Assembly (NCBI RefSeq): GCF_006715025.1
Contig: NZ_VFMK01000001.1
Span: 5,552,597-5,616,596, forward strand
DNA from: Serratia fonticola
GTDB taxonomy: Bacteria > Pseudomonadota > Gammaproteobacteria > Enterobacterales > Enterobacteriaceae
DNA length: 64,000 nt
Reading direction: 5' to 3'
A program made the translations under genes and the position numbers. The notes beneath the pieces were generated by a model. It had not been told where the DNA came from. It ran no database searches and was given only the letters and a program-made list of their open reading frames with translations. Shown here one piece after another: positions 52,456 to 61,372 of the stretch. Every line of letters begins with the position of its first letter. Within the stretch, counting starts at the first letter, position 1.

Positions 52456-52488
52456 AAAAGGCGCGAAATTGTAGTTCAATTCCGCGCC
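52456..52488 (-). terminator. secE-nusG terminator overlapping PL11
   Basis: Minus strand GGCGCGGAATTG-AACTA-CAATTTCGCGCC followed by TTTTG (arms 52477-52488 and 52460-52471, one mismatch). Confidence 0.75.
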
Positions 52489-52496
52489 TCTGACAA
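52468..52496 (-). promoter_or_regulatory. rplKA promoter (PL11)
   Basis: Minus strand TTGTCA (52491-52496), 17-bp spacer, TACAAT (52468-52473). The -10 lies in the loop and 3' arm of the upstream operon's terminator hairpin. Confidence 0.8.
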
Positions 52497-52529
52497 GCCA
52501 CAAATCCACTTGCCTTGCTGATTAATCGA

Positions 52530-53075
52530 TCAGCCTTTTTCTACCTGGCTGAAGTCCAATTCCACTGGCGTTGCACGACCAAAGATGGAAACAGACACCT
52601 TCAGGCGGCTCTTCTCGTAATCCACTTCCTCGACAACGCCGTTGAAGTCGGCAAATGGACCATCGTTGACGCGTACCAGTTCGCCTGGCTCGAACAGCGT
52701 TTTTGGACGCGGCTTATCACCCACCTGCTGCAGGCGGTTCATAATCGCATCCACTTCTTTATCGCTGATCGGTGCAGGACGATCGGAAGTCCCTCCGATG
52801 AAGCCCATAACACGAGGAACACTGCGCACCAGGTGCCAGCTGGCGTCATTCATCACCATCTGAACCAGTACATAGCCAGGGAAGAATTTACGCTCACTCT
52901 TGCGACGTTGGCCACCACGGATTTCAACCACTTCCTCCGTGGGCACCATGACTTCGCCGAACAGCTCTTCCATATCGTGCAGTTTGATGTGTTCACGCAG
53001 CGATTGAGCTACGCGACCTTCAAAACCGGAAAACGCCTGAACGACGTACCAGCGTTTTTTTGGGGCTTCAGACAT
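52530..53075 (-). CDS. nusG: Transcription termination/antitermination factor NusG
   Basis: Binds RNA polymerase clamp helices through its NGN domain and Rho or S10 through its KOW domain, coupling transcription to termination or translation. 181 residues as in E. coli. MSEAPKKRWYVVQAFSGFEG at the start, FFPGYVLVQMVMND near residue 65, KOW motif VRVNDGPFADFNGVVEEVDY near 130. One base separates it from secE; GAGG precedes the ATG. Confidence 0.99.
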   Translation of the reverse strand: MSEAPKKRWYVVQAFSGFEGRVAQSLREHIKLHDMEELFGEVMVPTEEVVEIRGGQRRKSERKFFPGYVLVQMVMNDASWHLVRSVPRVMGFIGGTSDRPAPISDKEVDAIMNRLQQVGDKPRPKTLFEPGELVRVNDGPFADFNGVVEEVDYEKSRLKVSVSIFGRATPVELDFSQVEKG

Positions 53076-53076
53076 T

Positions 53077-53460
53077 TTAGAACCTCAGGCCAGTAATAAA
53101 CGATACCAGACGGACCAGAATACCATCCAGGCCCCACAGAATCAGTGACATCACGGCAGTTACCGCGGCAACGATCAACGTGGTGTGTAACGTTTCCTGA
53201 CGAGTTGGCCAGATCACTTTACGTACTTCAGTACGCGCTTCACGCGCAAACGCAACGGTAGCTTTGCCTTTAGTGGTCATTAACGCCACTGCACCTGCAA
53301 TAGCAATAACCACGACAACGGCCAGCGCGCGCAATGGCAAGCTGAAATCACGGTAGTAATAGTTACCGACGATAGCCACAACCAACAGAACGGCGACGAT
53401 TGACCACTTGGCCGCTTCAAGGCCGCGCCCGCTCCCTTGAGCCTCGGTATTCGCACTCAT
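53077..53460 (-). CDS. secE: Preprotein translocase subunit SecE
   Basis: Essential clamp of the SecYEG channel in the inner membrane. 127 residues from ATG 53460 (MSANTEAQGSGRGLE), the E. coli length; the longer open frame upstream lacks a site. Three hydrophobic helices (about residues 19-36, 43-61 and 95-118). Conserved amphipathic region AREARTEVRKVIWPTRQET before the last helix. Confidence 0.98.
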   Translation of the reverse strand: MSANTEAQGSGRGLEAAKWSIVAVLLVVAIVGNYYYRDFSLPLRALAVVVVIAIAGAVALMTTKGKATVAFAREARTEVRKVIWPTRQETLHTTLIVAAVTAVMSLILWGLDGILVRLVSFITGLRF

Positions 53461-53552
53461 AAACCAACCTGTCACTAATGATTCGAACAAACAACTTTGC
53501 CTCGCATCGCGAGGCAAACCAAACCGATCAGATGCCGCCAACGACATCTCGG

Positions 53553-53580
53553 TGTTTTACGCTATGACGTATTTCAGTCA
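53553..53580 (-). promoter_or_regulatory. Probable secE-nusG promoter
   Basis: Minus strand TTGACT (53575-53580), 16-bp spacer, TAAAAC (53553-53558), between the tufB terminator and secE. Confidence 0.6.
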
Positions 53581-53657
53581 ATACGGTTTAAGAGCCCATC
53601 TCACCAATGATTATGACTGCAAAATCGCTGATGAGATAGGTTCTAGTTCACAGCGTA

Positions 53658-53685
53658 GAAAAAGGGCATCAAATGATGCCCTTTT
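53658..53685 (-). terminator. tufB terminator
   Basis: Minus strand AAAAGGGCATCA-TT-TGATGCCCTTTT, continued by T (arms 53674-53685 and 53660-53671). Perfect 12-bp stem, 30 bp beyond the tufB stop. Confidence 0.92.
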
Positions 53686-53715
53686 AGCGCATGTCGCGTC
53701 AAATGTTATCCGCAA

Positions 53716-54900
53716 TTAAGCGATAACTTTAGCAACAACACCTGCGCCAACGGTACGGCCGCCTTCACGGATTGCGAAACGCAGACCGTCGTCCATCGCG
53801 ATTGGGTGAATCAGAGTTACTTTCATGTTCACGTTATCGCCTGGCATTACCATCTCTACGCCTTCTGGCAGTTCGATGGTACCGGTCACGTCAGTTGTAC
53901 GGAAGTAGAACTGTGGACGGTAGCCTTTGAAGAATGGAGTATGACGACCACCTTCTTCTTTGCTCAGGATGTACACTTCTGAATCGAACTGAGTGTGCGG
54001 CTTGATTGAACCTGGTTTAGCCAGTACCTGACCACGTTCGATTTCTTCACGCTTGATACCACGCAGCAGAACACCTACGTTCTCACCAGCACGGCCTTCG
54101 TCCAGCAGTTTGCGGAACATTTCAACACCCGTACAGGTAGACTTGACGGTGTCTTTGATGCCCACGATTTCAACTTCTTCACCCACTTTGATGATACCGC
54201 GCTCAACACGACCGGTAACAACGGTACCACGACCAGAGATGGAGAATACGTCTTCGATTGGCAGCAGGAACGGCTTGTCGATAGCACGCTCTGGTTCTGG
54301 GATGTAAGTATCCAGGTGACCAGCCAGCTCGATGATTTTAGCTTCCCACTCAGCGTCGCCTTCTAGTGCTTTCAGCGCTGAACCACGAACCACTGGCAGA
54401 TCATCACCAGGGAAGTCATAAGCAGACAGAAGTTCACGCACTTCCATTTCTACCAGTTCCAGCAGCTCTTCATCATCAACCATGTCACATTTGTTCATGA
54501 ATACGATGATGTAAGGAACGCCTACCTGACGACCCAGCAGGATGTGCTCACGAGTCTGAGGCATTGGGCCGTCAGTCGCAGCAACTACCAGGATAGCGCC
54601 GTCCATCTGAGCAGCACCGGTGATCATGTTTTTCACGTAGTCGGCGTGCCCTGGGCAGTCAACGTGCGCGTAGTGACGAGTCGGGGTGTCATATTCAACG
54701 TGAGAAGTGTTGATGGTAATACCACGAGCTTTTTCTTCTGGCGCGTTATCGATCTGGTCGAAAGCACGAGCAGAACCACCGTAGGTTTTAGCCAGCACGG
54801 TAGTGATTGCTGCAGTCAGGGTAGTTTTGCCGTGGTCAACGTGGCCGATAGTACCGACGTTAACGTGCGGTTTTGAACGTTCAAACTTTTCTTTAGACAT
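53716..54900 (-). CDS. tufB: Elongation factor Tu
   Basis: GTPase that delivers aminoacyl-tRNA to the ribosome. 394 residues. P-loop GHVDHGKTT near residue 19, switch II DCPGHAD near 81, guanine-binding NKCD near 136. The second tuf gene of enterics; its position downstream of four tRNA genes identifies tufB rather than tufA. Co-transcribed with the tRNAs in E. coli. AGGGAC precedes the ATG. Confidence 0.99.
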   Translation of the reverse strand: MSKEKFERSKPHVNVGTIGHVDHGKTTLTAAITTVLAKTYGGSARAFDQIDNAPEEKARGITINTSHVEYDTPTRHYAHVDCPGHADYVKNMITGAAQMDGAILVVAATDGPMPQTREHILLGRQVGVPYIIVFMNKCDMVDDEELLELVEMEVRELLSAYDFPGDDLPVVRGSALKALEGDAEWEAKIIELAGHLDTYIPEPERAIDKPFLLPIEDVFSISGRGTVVTGRVERGIIKVGEEVEIVGIKDTVKSTCTGVEMFRKLLDEGRAGENVGVLLRGIKREEIERGQVLAKPGSIKPHTQFDSEVYILSKEEGGRHTPFFKGYRPQFYFRTTDVTGTIELPEGVEMVMPGDNVNMKVTLIHPIAMDDGLRFAIREGGRTVGAGVVAKVIA

Positions 54901-55009
54901 CGATTGTCCCTCTAAGACACGGATAAATCGGTGGTATCACCACATCAACCAAGCCATTGCTTGTTGAATCCAGAACAGAAAGAAAATCAGGGGGCGAGAA
55001 ATTAGGAAG

Positions 55010-55085
55010 TGGTGCTGATAGGCAGATTCGAACTGCCGACCTCACCCTTACCAAGGGTGCGCTCTACCAACTGAGCTATATCAGC
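55010..55085 (-). tRNA. thrT: tRNA-Thr (GGU)
   Basis: 76 nt with encoded CCA; minus strand GCTGATATAGCTCAGTTGGT at the 5' end, anticodon GGT in CTTGGTAAG, TTCGAAT in the T loop. Last tRNA before tufB. Confidence 0.97.
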
Positions 55086-55091
55086 ACATCT

Positions 55092-55166
<75 letters not shown>

Positions 55167-55212
55167 ATCTTGGAACTCGGCTACCTGACTTTTCTGTAAC
55201 ATTTACAGGTGT

Positions 55213-56045
55213 AGAGAAGGATTGTTCGTCGCTTTGCTCTTCACCCTTCGTGCCAGCAACTTCTGTTGCCCTGCGCGAATTTCTTGAAGGTTTAACCCTT
55301 CCCCGACCGGCGCTTATATCAATGCAACCGTTCGGTGCGACCTTAAACTCAAGGTCTAATTTGGTGGTGGGGGAAGGATTATTCGTCACTTCGTTCCTCA
55401 CCCTTCGGGCCGCGCTAAAGCGCGTTGTCTCGCTTTGCTCGACTCGAACCTTGTCGAAGGTTCTTGCCCTTCCCCGCCCGGCGCTTATATCAGTGCAACC
55501 GTTCGGTGCGACCTTAAACTCAAGGTCTAATTTGGTGGTGGGGGAAGGATTATTCGTCACTTCGTTCCTCACCCTTCGGGCCGCGCTAAAGCGCGTTGTC
55601 TCGCTTTGCTCGACTCGAACCTTGTCGAAGGTTCTTGCCCTTCCCCGACCGGCGCTTATATCAATGCAACCGTTCGGTGCGACCTTAAACTCAAGGTCTA
55701 ATTTGGTGGTGGGGGAAGGATTATTCGTCACTTCGTTCCTCACCCTTCGGGCCGCGCTAAAGCGCGTTGTCTCGCTTTGCTCGACTCGAACCTTGTCGAA
55801 GGTTCTTGCCCTTCCCCGCCCGGCGCTTATATCAGTGCAACCGTTCGGTGCGACCTTAAACTCAAGGTCTAATTTGGTGGTGGGGGAAGGATTATTCGTC
55901 ACTTCGTTCCTCACCCTTCGGGCCGCGCTAAAGCGCGTTGTCTCGCTTTGCTCGACTCGAACCTTGTCGAAGGTTCTTGCCCTTCCCCGACCGGCGCTTA
56001 TATCAATGCAACCGTTCGGTGCGACCTTAAACTCAAGGTCTAATT
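55213..56045 (-). repeat. 171-bp tandem repeats carrying the tRNA-Tyr 3' end
   Basis: The 19-nt tRNA-Tyr 3' sequence (plus strand TGGTGGTGGGGGAAGGATT) recurs at 55362, 55533, 55704 and 55875, and in the real gene at 56046, an exact 171-bp period. Four full units are followed by a degenerate fifth (about 55213-55361) next to glyT. Each unit also has a hairpin GAACCTT-GTCG-AAGGTTC and a GCGCTAAAGCGC palindrome. The layout parallels the distal repeats of the E. coli tyrT operon (about 178 bp, also starting with 19 nt of tRNA-Tyr), source of rtT RNA. The array would be transcribed within the tRNA-tufB operon. Confidence 0.93.
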
Positions 56046-56130
<85 letters not shown>

Positions 56131-56154
56131 AGATTTTAACTACTGTGACTTGAA

Positions 56155-56230
<76 letters not shown>

Positions 56231-56244
56231 ATCAAGTGCAGCGC

Positions 56245-56273
56245 ATTCTAGGTAGAGCTGACGGCCTATGCAA
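56245..56273 (-). promoter_or_regulatory. Promoter of the thrU-tyrU-glyT-thrT-tufB operon
   Basis: Minus strand TTGCAT (56268-56273), 17-bp spacer, TAGAAT (56245-56250), then a GC-rich discriminator GCGCTGC typical of stringently controlled stable-RNA promoters. An A/T tract lies just upstream. Confidence 0.88.
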
Positions 56274-56618
56274 CAAAAAAATTGCGTTCCCTGCGCTATC
56301 GCTCATAAATCAGCCGATTTCCGAGTTTGGTTCGCAATTTTCTGCATGGCGGGTGCAATAATTCATCAACTGAAGATATCATTCTGAACAATTCTATTCG
56401 TTTTTTGCAAGATTATCGCTTGGAGTTCGGCATACCGATCACGCCATATCGAATTTCTTCATTTAAAATCGTGATCGATGCACCAAGAAGAGGATAGTGC
56501 TCCTCAGTGGAGCATTAACACTTTTTCATTCCCTGTCCTGGCTTCACCATTACTGACTCGCCGCGTTGGCGCGTTTATTGCTTCATTTCATTATCCCCTT
56601 CCCCAAAAGGAAAGACCG
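56274..56618. other. Intergenic region between tRNA operon and acetyltransferase gene
   Basis: 345 bp without a supported gene; the acetyltransferase frame is open back to 56478 but has no start site there. It must contain the upstream elements of the tRNA promoter and the promoter of the acetyltransferase gene. A small hairpin TGCTCC..GGAGCA lies at 56498-56514. Confidence 0.5.
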
Positions 56619-57167
56619 ATGAAAATTGCTTTGATCAATGCTGCCACGCTACCTATCTACCGTAATGATCTGGCGCATCTGCTTACTGATGCCGTTACCC
56701 ATGGGGCATCTGTCGGCTACGACACGCTGATCCCCCATGAAGATGCCGAGAGTTACTTCCATAGCCTGCGCCCTGCGCTGGCTAAAGAATCATTGCTTTT
56801 GTGGATCGCCAGAGACGAGAGTGGTGTCATTGGTACCGTACAGTTGGATTTGTGCCAAAAACCTAATGGCCGTAACAGAGCTGAGGTGCAAAAACTTCTG
56901 GTGCACAGCCGAGCCCGCCGCAATGGCGTAGGTCAGGCGCTGATGAGAACACTGGAAAAAAAGGCTTTGGAGCTACATCGAGGTCTGCTTTACCTGGATA
57001 CTCAGGCAGGTTCTGCAGCAGAGGGATTATATCGTTCACTGGGTTATCGTTGCCTTGGCGAAATGCCGGATTATGCCGCCGCCCCCGATGGTTACTATCA
57101 CCCAACGGTGATCTACTACAAACGCCTGTTTGCAGTGACACAACCCTCACGCGCTATCGCCAGCTGA
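56619..57167 (+). CDS. GNAT-family N-acetyltransferase
   Basis: A 182-residue protein from ATG 56619 (MKIALINAATLPIYRNDL), with AAGGA eight bases upstream. The GNAT fold is shown by VIGTVQLDLCQKPNGRNRAEVQ-type strands, followed by motif A VHSRARRNGVGQALM (acetyl-CoA pyrophosphate loop R-x-x-G-x-G, near residue 100), then GLLYLDTQAGSAAEGLYRSLGY (motif B). The substrate is unknown. It sits between the tRNA operon and coaA, where E. coli has no such gene. Confidence 0.9.
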   Translation: MKIALINAATLPIYRNDLAHLLTDAVTHGASVGYDTLIPHEDAESYFHSLRPALAKESLLLWIARDESGVIGTVQLDLCQKPNGRNRAEVQKLLVHSRARRNGVGQALMRTLEKKALELHRGLLYLDTQAGSAAEGLYRSLGYRCLGEMPDYAAAPDGYYHPTVIYYKRLFAVTQPSRAIAS

Positions 57168-57447
57168 CCTGAGAGCGCTATTCTCAACAGAACCATGCCC
57201 CTTAAATTGACCTACAGCGGTATTCACGTGCAGTCAGGAAGCACGGCTCACTGGTACCGCCTTGCAACACGCCTTTTATCAATTGCGCGCCTGTTCTCAC
57301 TATTGGCATAAACTCATGCTGATCGACAACATTTGTGAAAAATGTCTACGCCAAAAACGAAGCTGTCTATAATATGCAGCTTGTTTATTATCTGGAGTTG
57401 GCGTCCAGCGCCGTTCCCAACCTGCGTTAACAGGCAGAATTTGGCTT

Positions 57448-58398
57448 ATGATAAAAAGAGATCAATCTTTAGCGACGCCTTACCTTCAGTTCGATCGTAC
57501 CCAGTGGGCCGCGTTGCGAGATTCGGTGCCGCTGACGTTGTCGGAAGAAGAGATTGTCAAACTCAAAGGGATTAACGAAGATCTCTCTTTGGAAGAGGTG
57601 GCGCAGATCTATCTGCCACTTTCTCGACTGTTGAACTTCTATATCAGCTCTAACCTACGCCGCCAAGCTGTGCTGGAACAGTTTTTGGGCACGGATGGTC
57701 AGCGTATCCCTTATGTGATTGGCATCGCTGGCAGCGTAGCCGTAGGCAAAAGCACCACGGCGCGCTTGCTACAGGCGTTATTGAGCCGCTGGCCGGAACA
57801 TCGCAGCGTGGAACTGATCACTACCGATGGCTTCCTGCACCCGAATAAGGTGCTGAATGAACGCGGTCTGATGAAGAAAAAAGGGTTTCCGCAGTCTTAC
57901 GATATGCATAGCCTGGTAAAATTCGTCTCAGAGGTTAAATCTGGTGCCAAACGTGTTACCGCACCGGTTTACTCGCACCTGATCTATGACGTGGTGCCGC
58001 AAGGTAATAAAGTCATCGAACAACCTGATATATTGATCCTCGAAGGATTAAATGTTCTGCAAAGTGGTATGGATTATCCGCACGATCCTCACCGGGTATT
58101 TGTTTCAGACTTTGTTGATTTCTCAATTTATGTCGACGCTCCCGAAGACTTGCTGCAAACATGGTACATCAACCGCTTCCTGAAATTCCGCCAAGGTGCA
58201 TTCTCCAATCCAGATTCCTATTTCCATAACTATGCGAAGCTCCCGGAAGCGGAAGCAATTAATATCGCTACCCAGCTATGGAATGAAATTAATGGGTTGA
58301 ATTTGCAACAGAATATCCTGCCAACACGTGAAAGAGCCAGCCTGATCATGACCAAAAGCGCTAATCATGCTGTGGAAAGTGTGCGGTTACGTAAATAA
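57448..58398 (+). CDS. coaA: Pantothenate kinase (type I)
   Basis: Phosphorylates pantothenate, the first and feedback-controlled step of coenzyme A synthesis. 316 residues as in E. coli. P-loop GSVAVGKSTTAR near residue 95; substrate and CoA-binding segments TTDGFLHPNKVL, KKKGFPQSYDMH and SHLIYDVVP follow. A possible -10 TATAAT is at 57367-57372 without a clear -35. The gene has no strong ribosome site. Convergent with birA. Confidence 0.97.
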   Translation: MIKRDQSLATPYLQFDRTQWAALRDSVPLTLSEEEIVKLKGINEDLSLEEVAQIYLPLSRLLNFYISSNLRRQAVLEQFLGTDGQRIPYVIGIAGSVAVGKSTTARLLQALLSRWPEHRSVELITTDGFLHPNKVLNERGLMKKKGFPQSYDMHSLVKFVSEVKSGAKRVTAPVYSHLIYDVVPQGNKVIEQPDILILEGLNVLQSGMDYPHDPHRVFVSDFVDFSIYVDAPEDLLQTWYINRFLKFRQGAFSNPDSYFHNYAKLPEAEAINIATQLWNEINGLNLQQNILPTRERASLIMTKSANHAVESVRLRK

Positions 58399-58409
58399 TT
58401 GTCGATATA

Positions 58410-58435
58410 AGAGAGGCTGCTGCCTCTCTTTTCTT
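58410..58435 (+). terminator. coaA terminator (between convergent coaA and birA)
   Basis: AGAGAGGC-TGCT-GCCTCTCT (58410-58429) followed by TTTCTTT; perfect 8-bp stem. Minus-strand use for birA is possible but lacks a good T-run. Confidence 0.85.
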
Positions 58436-58439
58436 TAGC

Positions 58440-59402
58440 TTATTCCGCACTGCGTAAAGATATTTCACCGCCAATAAACGGTTTAATTACCCCTTCCCTT
58501 TCAAGTAACAATGCTCCCTGTTGATCAATACCACGGGCAACACCAAAAATCTGCTGTTCACCAATTAAAAGCTTCACAGGCCGATCAATGAAGTTATCTA
58601 AATCACGCCAACGAGAAATAAAGGGTGCAAGCCCTTCTATTTCAAATTCTCGCAGTGAGTGACGTAATTCATTAAGCAGCGTTGCCGCTAATTCATTACG
58701 ATCGATATTAATTCCAGCCTCTTGTAAGTTAATCCAGCGTTGGTCAATTTGGCTGGCACTGGCCTCACGCATTGCCATGTTAATCCCAGCCCCCATAACC
58801 AACTGGGCTGCATCACCGGTTTTCCCCGTCAACTCAACGAGAATGCCGGCCAGTTTGCGATCGTTAAGGTATAAATCATTTGGCCACTTCACACGAACCT
58901 TTTCAGCCCCCAGGCGCTGCAGCACTTCAGCCATGACAATACCAATTACCAGACTCAGTCCCATCGCAGCTGCGGGCCCTTGCTCAAGCCGCCAGAACAT
59001 GGACAAATAAAGGTTGGCACCAAAAGGTGAGATCCACTGCCGCCCACGCCGCCCACGTCCCGCCTGCTGATATTCTGCAATACAGGCATCACCGGACGTC
59101 AGTTCTGCTATCCTGTCCAACAAATACTGGTTCGTTGAATCAACTACAGGCAACACAGTGACTCGCTTGTCTTCCAGCAGGCTGAGAATACGTTCAACAT
59201 CAAGTAGATTAATCGCCGCAGGCAGGCTATACCCCTTGCCAGGAACCGTGAACACGTCCAGCCCCCAATCGCGAATAGTCTGGATATGCTTGTTTATCGC
59301 CGCACGGCTCATTCCCAGAGACTCTCCCAAATGCTCACCGGAGTGAAACTCTCCGTTGGCCAAGAGAGAGATAATCTTTAAAGGAACTTTAGGATCTTTC
59401 AT
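58440..59402 (-). CDS. birA: Biotin-protein ligase / biotin operon repressor
   Basis: Bifunctional BirA: attaches biotin to BCCP and, as the biotinyl-AMP-bound dimer, represses bio genes. 320 residues (E. coli 321). N-terminal winged helix (LLANGEFHSGEHLGESLGMS RAAINKH, residues about 13-40), then the ligase core with the biotin loop GRGRRGRQWISPFGANLYLS near residues 115-134 and KWPNDLYLNDRKLAGILVE near 173. The start overlaps the murB stop by 4 bp, so the two are coupled. Confidence 0.98.
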   Translation of the reverse strand: MKDPKVPLKIISLLANGEFHSGEHLGESLGMSRAAINKHIQTIRDWGLDVFTVPGKGYSLPAAINLLDVERILSLLEDKRVTVLPVVDSTNQYLLDRIAELTSGDACIAEYQQAGRGRRGRQWISPFGANLYLSMFWRLEQGPAAAMGLSLVIGIVMAEVLQRLGAEKVRVKWPNDLYLNDRKLAGILVELTGKTGDAAQLVMGAGINMAMREASASQIDQRWINLQEAGINIDRNELAATLLNELRHSLREFEIEGLAPFISRWRDLDNFIDRPVKLLIGEQQIFGVARGIDQQGALLLEREGVIKPFIGGEISLRSAE

Positions 59403-60436
59403 GACAATACCTCTACGGCATTCAACTCGCCAGCAGCGCCAATAAAACGGACCTCCGGCTCCAGCCAGACATCGAATTTAGATGCTACCGTGTTCCGCAC
59501 ATGCCTTGCCAAGGCAACGACATCCTGACTGGTGGCATTACCATTGTTCACCAGTACCAAAGCCTGTTGACGGTGCACTGACGCACCGCCAATCTGATAT
59601 CCTTTGAGCGAACACTGGTCGATAAGCCAGCCGGCAGCCAATTTCGCCTGGCCATCTGGCTGAGGATAATGCGGCATGGATGGGTACAGGGCAAGTAGTG
59701 CCTTAGCGACCTCTTCACTCACCAGCGGGTTTTTAAAGAAACTGCCTGCATTGCCTGTGATTCGCGGGTCCGGCAGCTTGCTACGTCGCATGGCACACAC
59801 TGCATCAAACACTTGCTGCGGCGTTACCGTCTGCGGATCCAGTTTGGTAAGGTCACCATAATTCAGCAACGGACTCCACTGCTTACTAAGCTGTAAACCC
59901 ACGCCAACAATAACGAAGCCTTCTTTAAACTCATGTTTAAATACGCTTTCCCGGTAACCGAACTCGCAGCGCTGAGGATCCATACGATCGATCTCACCGG
60001 TGGTCAGATTCAAGAGATCGACATACTCACAGACTTGCTTCAGCTCGATACCGTAGGCACCAATATTTTGAATCGGAGCTGACCCCACCAAACCGGGGAT
60101 CAGAGCAAGGTTTTCGAGACCTGGTATTCCGCACTCAAGCGTATGACTGACCAGATGGTGCCAATTCTCCCCGGCACTGACATGGAGATGCCAGGCATCC
60201 TGTGTTTCCTTGATTTCAATGCCTTTTAGCTTGTTGATCATGACTGTACCGGCAAAGTCCTCCAAGAACAGAACGTTACTTCCTTCACCTAATACCAACA
60301 GTGGCTCTTGGCGCTTTTGCGCTTTCTGCCAGGCCTTAATCATCATTTCAATTTGTTCTGCAATGACTAAATGCGCTGCGTTGACCGGGAGCGCAAAAGT
60401 ATTGTGATTTTTTAAAGACGCGCTTTCAGTAGACAT
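59399..60436 (-). CDS. murB: UDP-N-acetylenolpyruvoylglucosamine reductase
   Basis: FAD enzyme that reduces UDP-GlcNAc-enolpyruvate to UDP-MurNAc, the second committed step of peptidoglycan synthesis. 345 residues (E. coli 342). FAD-binding LVLGEGSNVLF near residue 47, GLVGSAPIQNIGAYG near 115, the catalytic Arg in FGYRESVFK near 159, Ser in NAGSFFKNP near 229 and Glu in WLEPEVRFIG near 328. Upstream of birA as in E. coli, and next to an rRNA operon end. Confidence 0.98.
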   Translation of the reverse strand: MSTESASLKNHNTFALPVNAAHLVIAEQIEMMIKAWQKAQKRQEPLLVLGEGSNVLFLEDFAGTVMINKLKGIEIKETQDAWHLHVSAGENWHHLVSHTLECGIPGLENLALIPGLVGSAPIQNIGAYGIELKQVCEYVDLLNLTTGEIDRMDPQRCEFGYRESVFKHEFKEGFVIVGVGLQLSKQWSPLLNYGDLTKLDPQTVTPQQVFDAVCAMRRSKLPDPRITGNAGSFFKNPLVSEEVAKALLALYPSMPHYPQPDGQAKLAAGWLIDQCSLKGYQIGGASVHRQQALVLVNNGNATSQDVVALARHVRNTVASKFDVWLEPEVRFIGAAGELNAVEVLS

Positions 60437-60796
60437 GATTTAAAGACTCTTACGTAATAAATTATCATCTAGTCTACCCCATTCGTCGCTCATGGCTATT
60501 ATTTGTTTTTATTCGCTTGCTTTTTCTTACTACTTAATAACACCACACATGAACGATTTTGACAAAAATATATGAAAATCATAATGATACGATATTTCTT
60601 TTATACTGCATCAGAAATGAAATCTGAGTTATATAACAGCTATAGACATTAGCCATATGTATAATTATAGGATTACAAGTATAGAGTCAGAAACTTTATG
60701 AATATTACCCTATGAGATCTTGGTTATATTTAATCGTTTGCCGAACAGTAACAAGCTAATGTAAATAGGAATATCACGAAGAAGTTCGCTCTTCCC
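60437..60796. other. AT-rich spacer between murB and the second rRNA flank
   Basis: 360 bp, strongly AT-rich, with no credible gene. It separates murB from the rRNA downstream flank and probably holds the murB promoter; none is assigned. Confidence 0.5.
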
Positions 60797-60933
60797 GAAG
60801 CGGCACAGACTCATCCACGATGCCGAATCGCTCCCTCTCCCCTACACAAGTGTGCAGGATGTTCCCGATCGTTGCATTGGCAGAGGGCTGGGGTGAGGGG
60901 CTTTCACTGCCATTTTCTGCTTTTGACCCATAG

Positions 60934-60962
60934 CAAAAAGCCCCATGCTTTCGCATGAGGCT
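60934..60962 (-). terminator. rRNA-type terminator, second operon (distal)
   Basis: Same hairpin as the copies at 18782 and 19080: arms 60939-60948 and 60953-60962, minus-strand T-run at 60935-60939. Confidence 0.82.
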
Positions 60963-60976
60963 TTCTACTTTGTTTG

Positions 60977-60995
60977 ATGCCTGGCAGTGTCCTAC
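60977..60995 (-). pseudogene. Remnant of a 5S rRNA 3' end, second operon
   Basis: ATGCCTGGCAGTGTCCTAC, the last 19 nt of 5S, without the rest of the gene; equivalent to copy B at 19122. Confidence 0.75.
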
Positions 60996-61115
60996 AGTAT
61001 TCGTCTCATCCTGAGACTCACCCCTGCGGGGCCGCCGTAAACGGCGTTCCCACCTGTTCCCGACAGGTGGGTCGCATGCCCATGCGCGACCAGCACACCC
61101 AGCTACAGGTAAAAC

Positions 61116-61148
61116 AAAAAGCCCCACGTTTTCACGCGGGGCTTTTTG
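61116..61148 (-). terminator. First terminator of the second rRNA operon
   Basis: AAAAAGCCCCACGT..ACGCGGGGCTTTTT hairpin with one mismatch, ten bases downstream of 5S. The equivalent of 19261-19292 but with a different stem sequence, an apparent compensated variant. Confidence 0.85.
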
Positions 61149-61157
61149 TTCTATTTG

Positions 61158-61277
61158 ATGCCTGGCAGTGTCCTACTCTCGCATGGGGAGACCCCACACT
61201 ACCATCGGCGCTACGGCGTTTCACTTCTGAGTTCGGCATGGGGTCAGGTGGGACCACCGCGCTATTGCCGCCAGGCA
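61158..61277 (-). rRNA. rrf: 5S ribosomal RNA, second operon
   Basis: A 120-nt copy of the 5S gene at 19303-19422, with the same ends and no difference seen by eye. Confidence 0.97.
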
Positions 61278-61372
61278 AATCTGTTTCATTCCAACCGCCA
61301 CTCGGGCCATTGAAACCAATCTCGGAACGTCGCTGAAAATTTTCGTCTGCTCTAAAACACCTTCGGTGTTGT

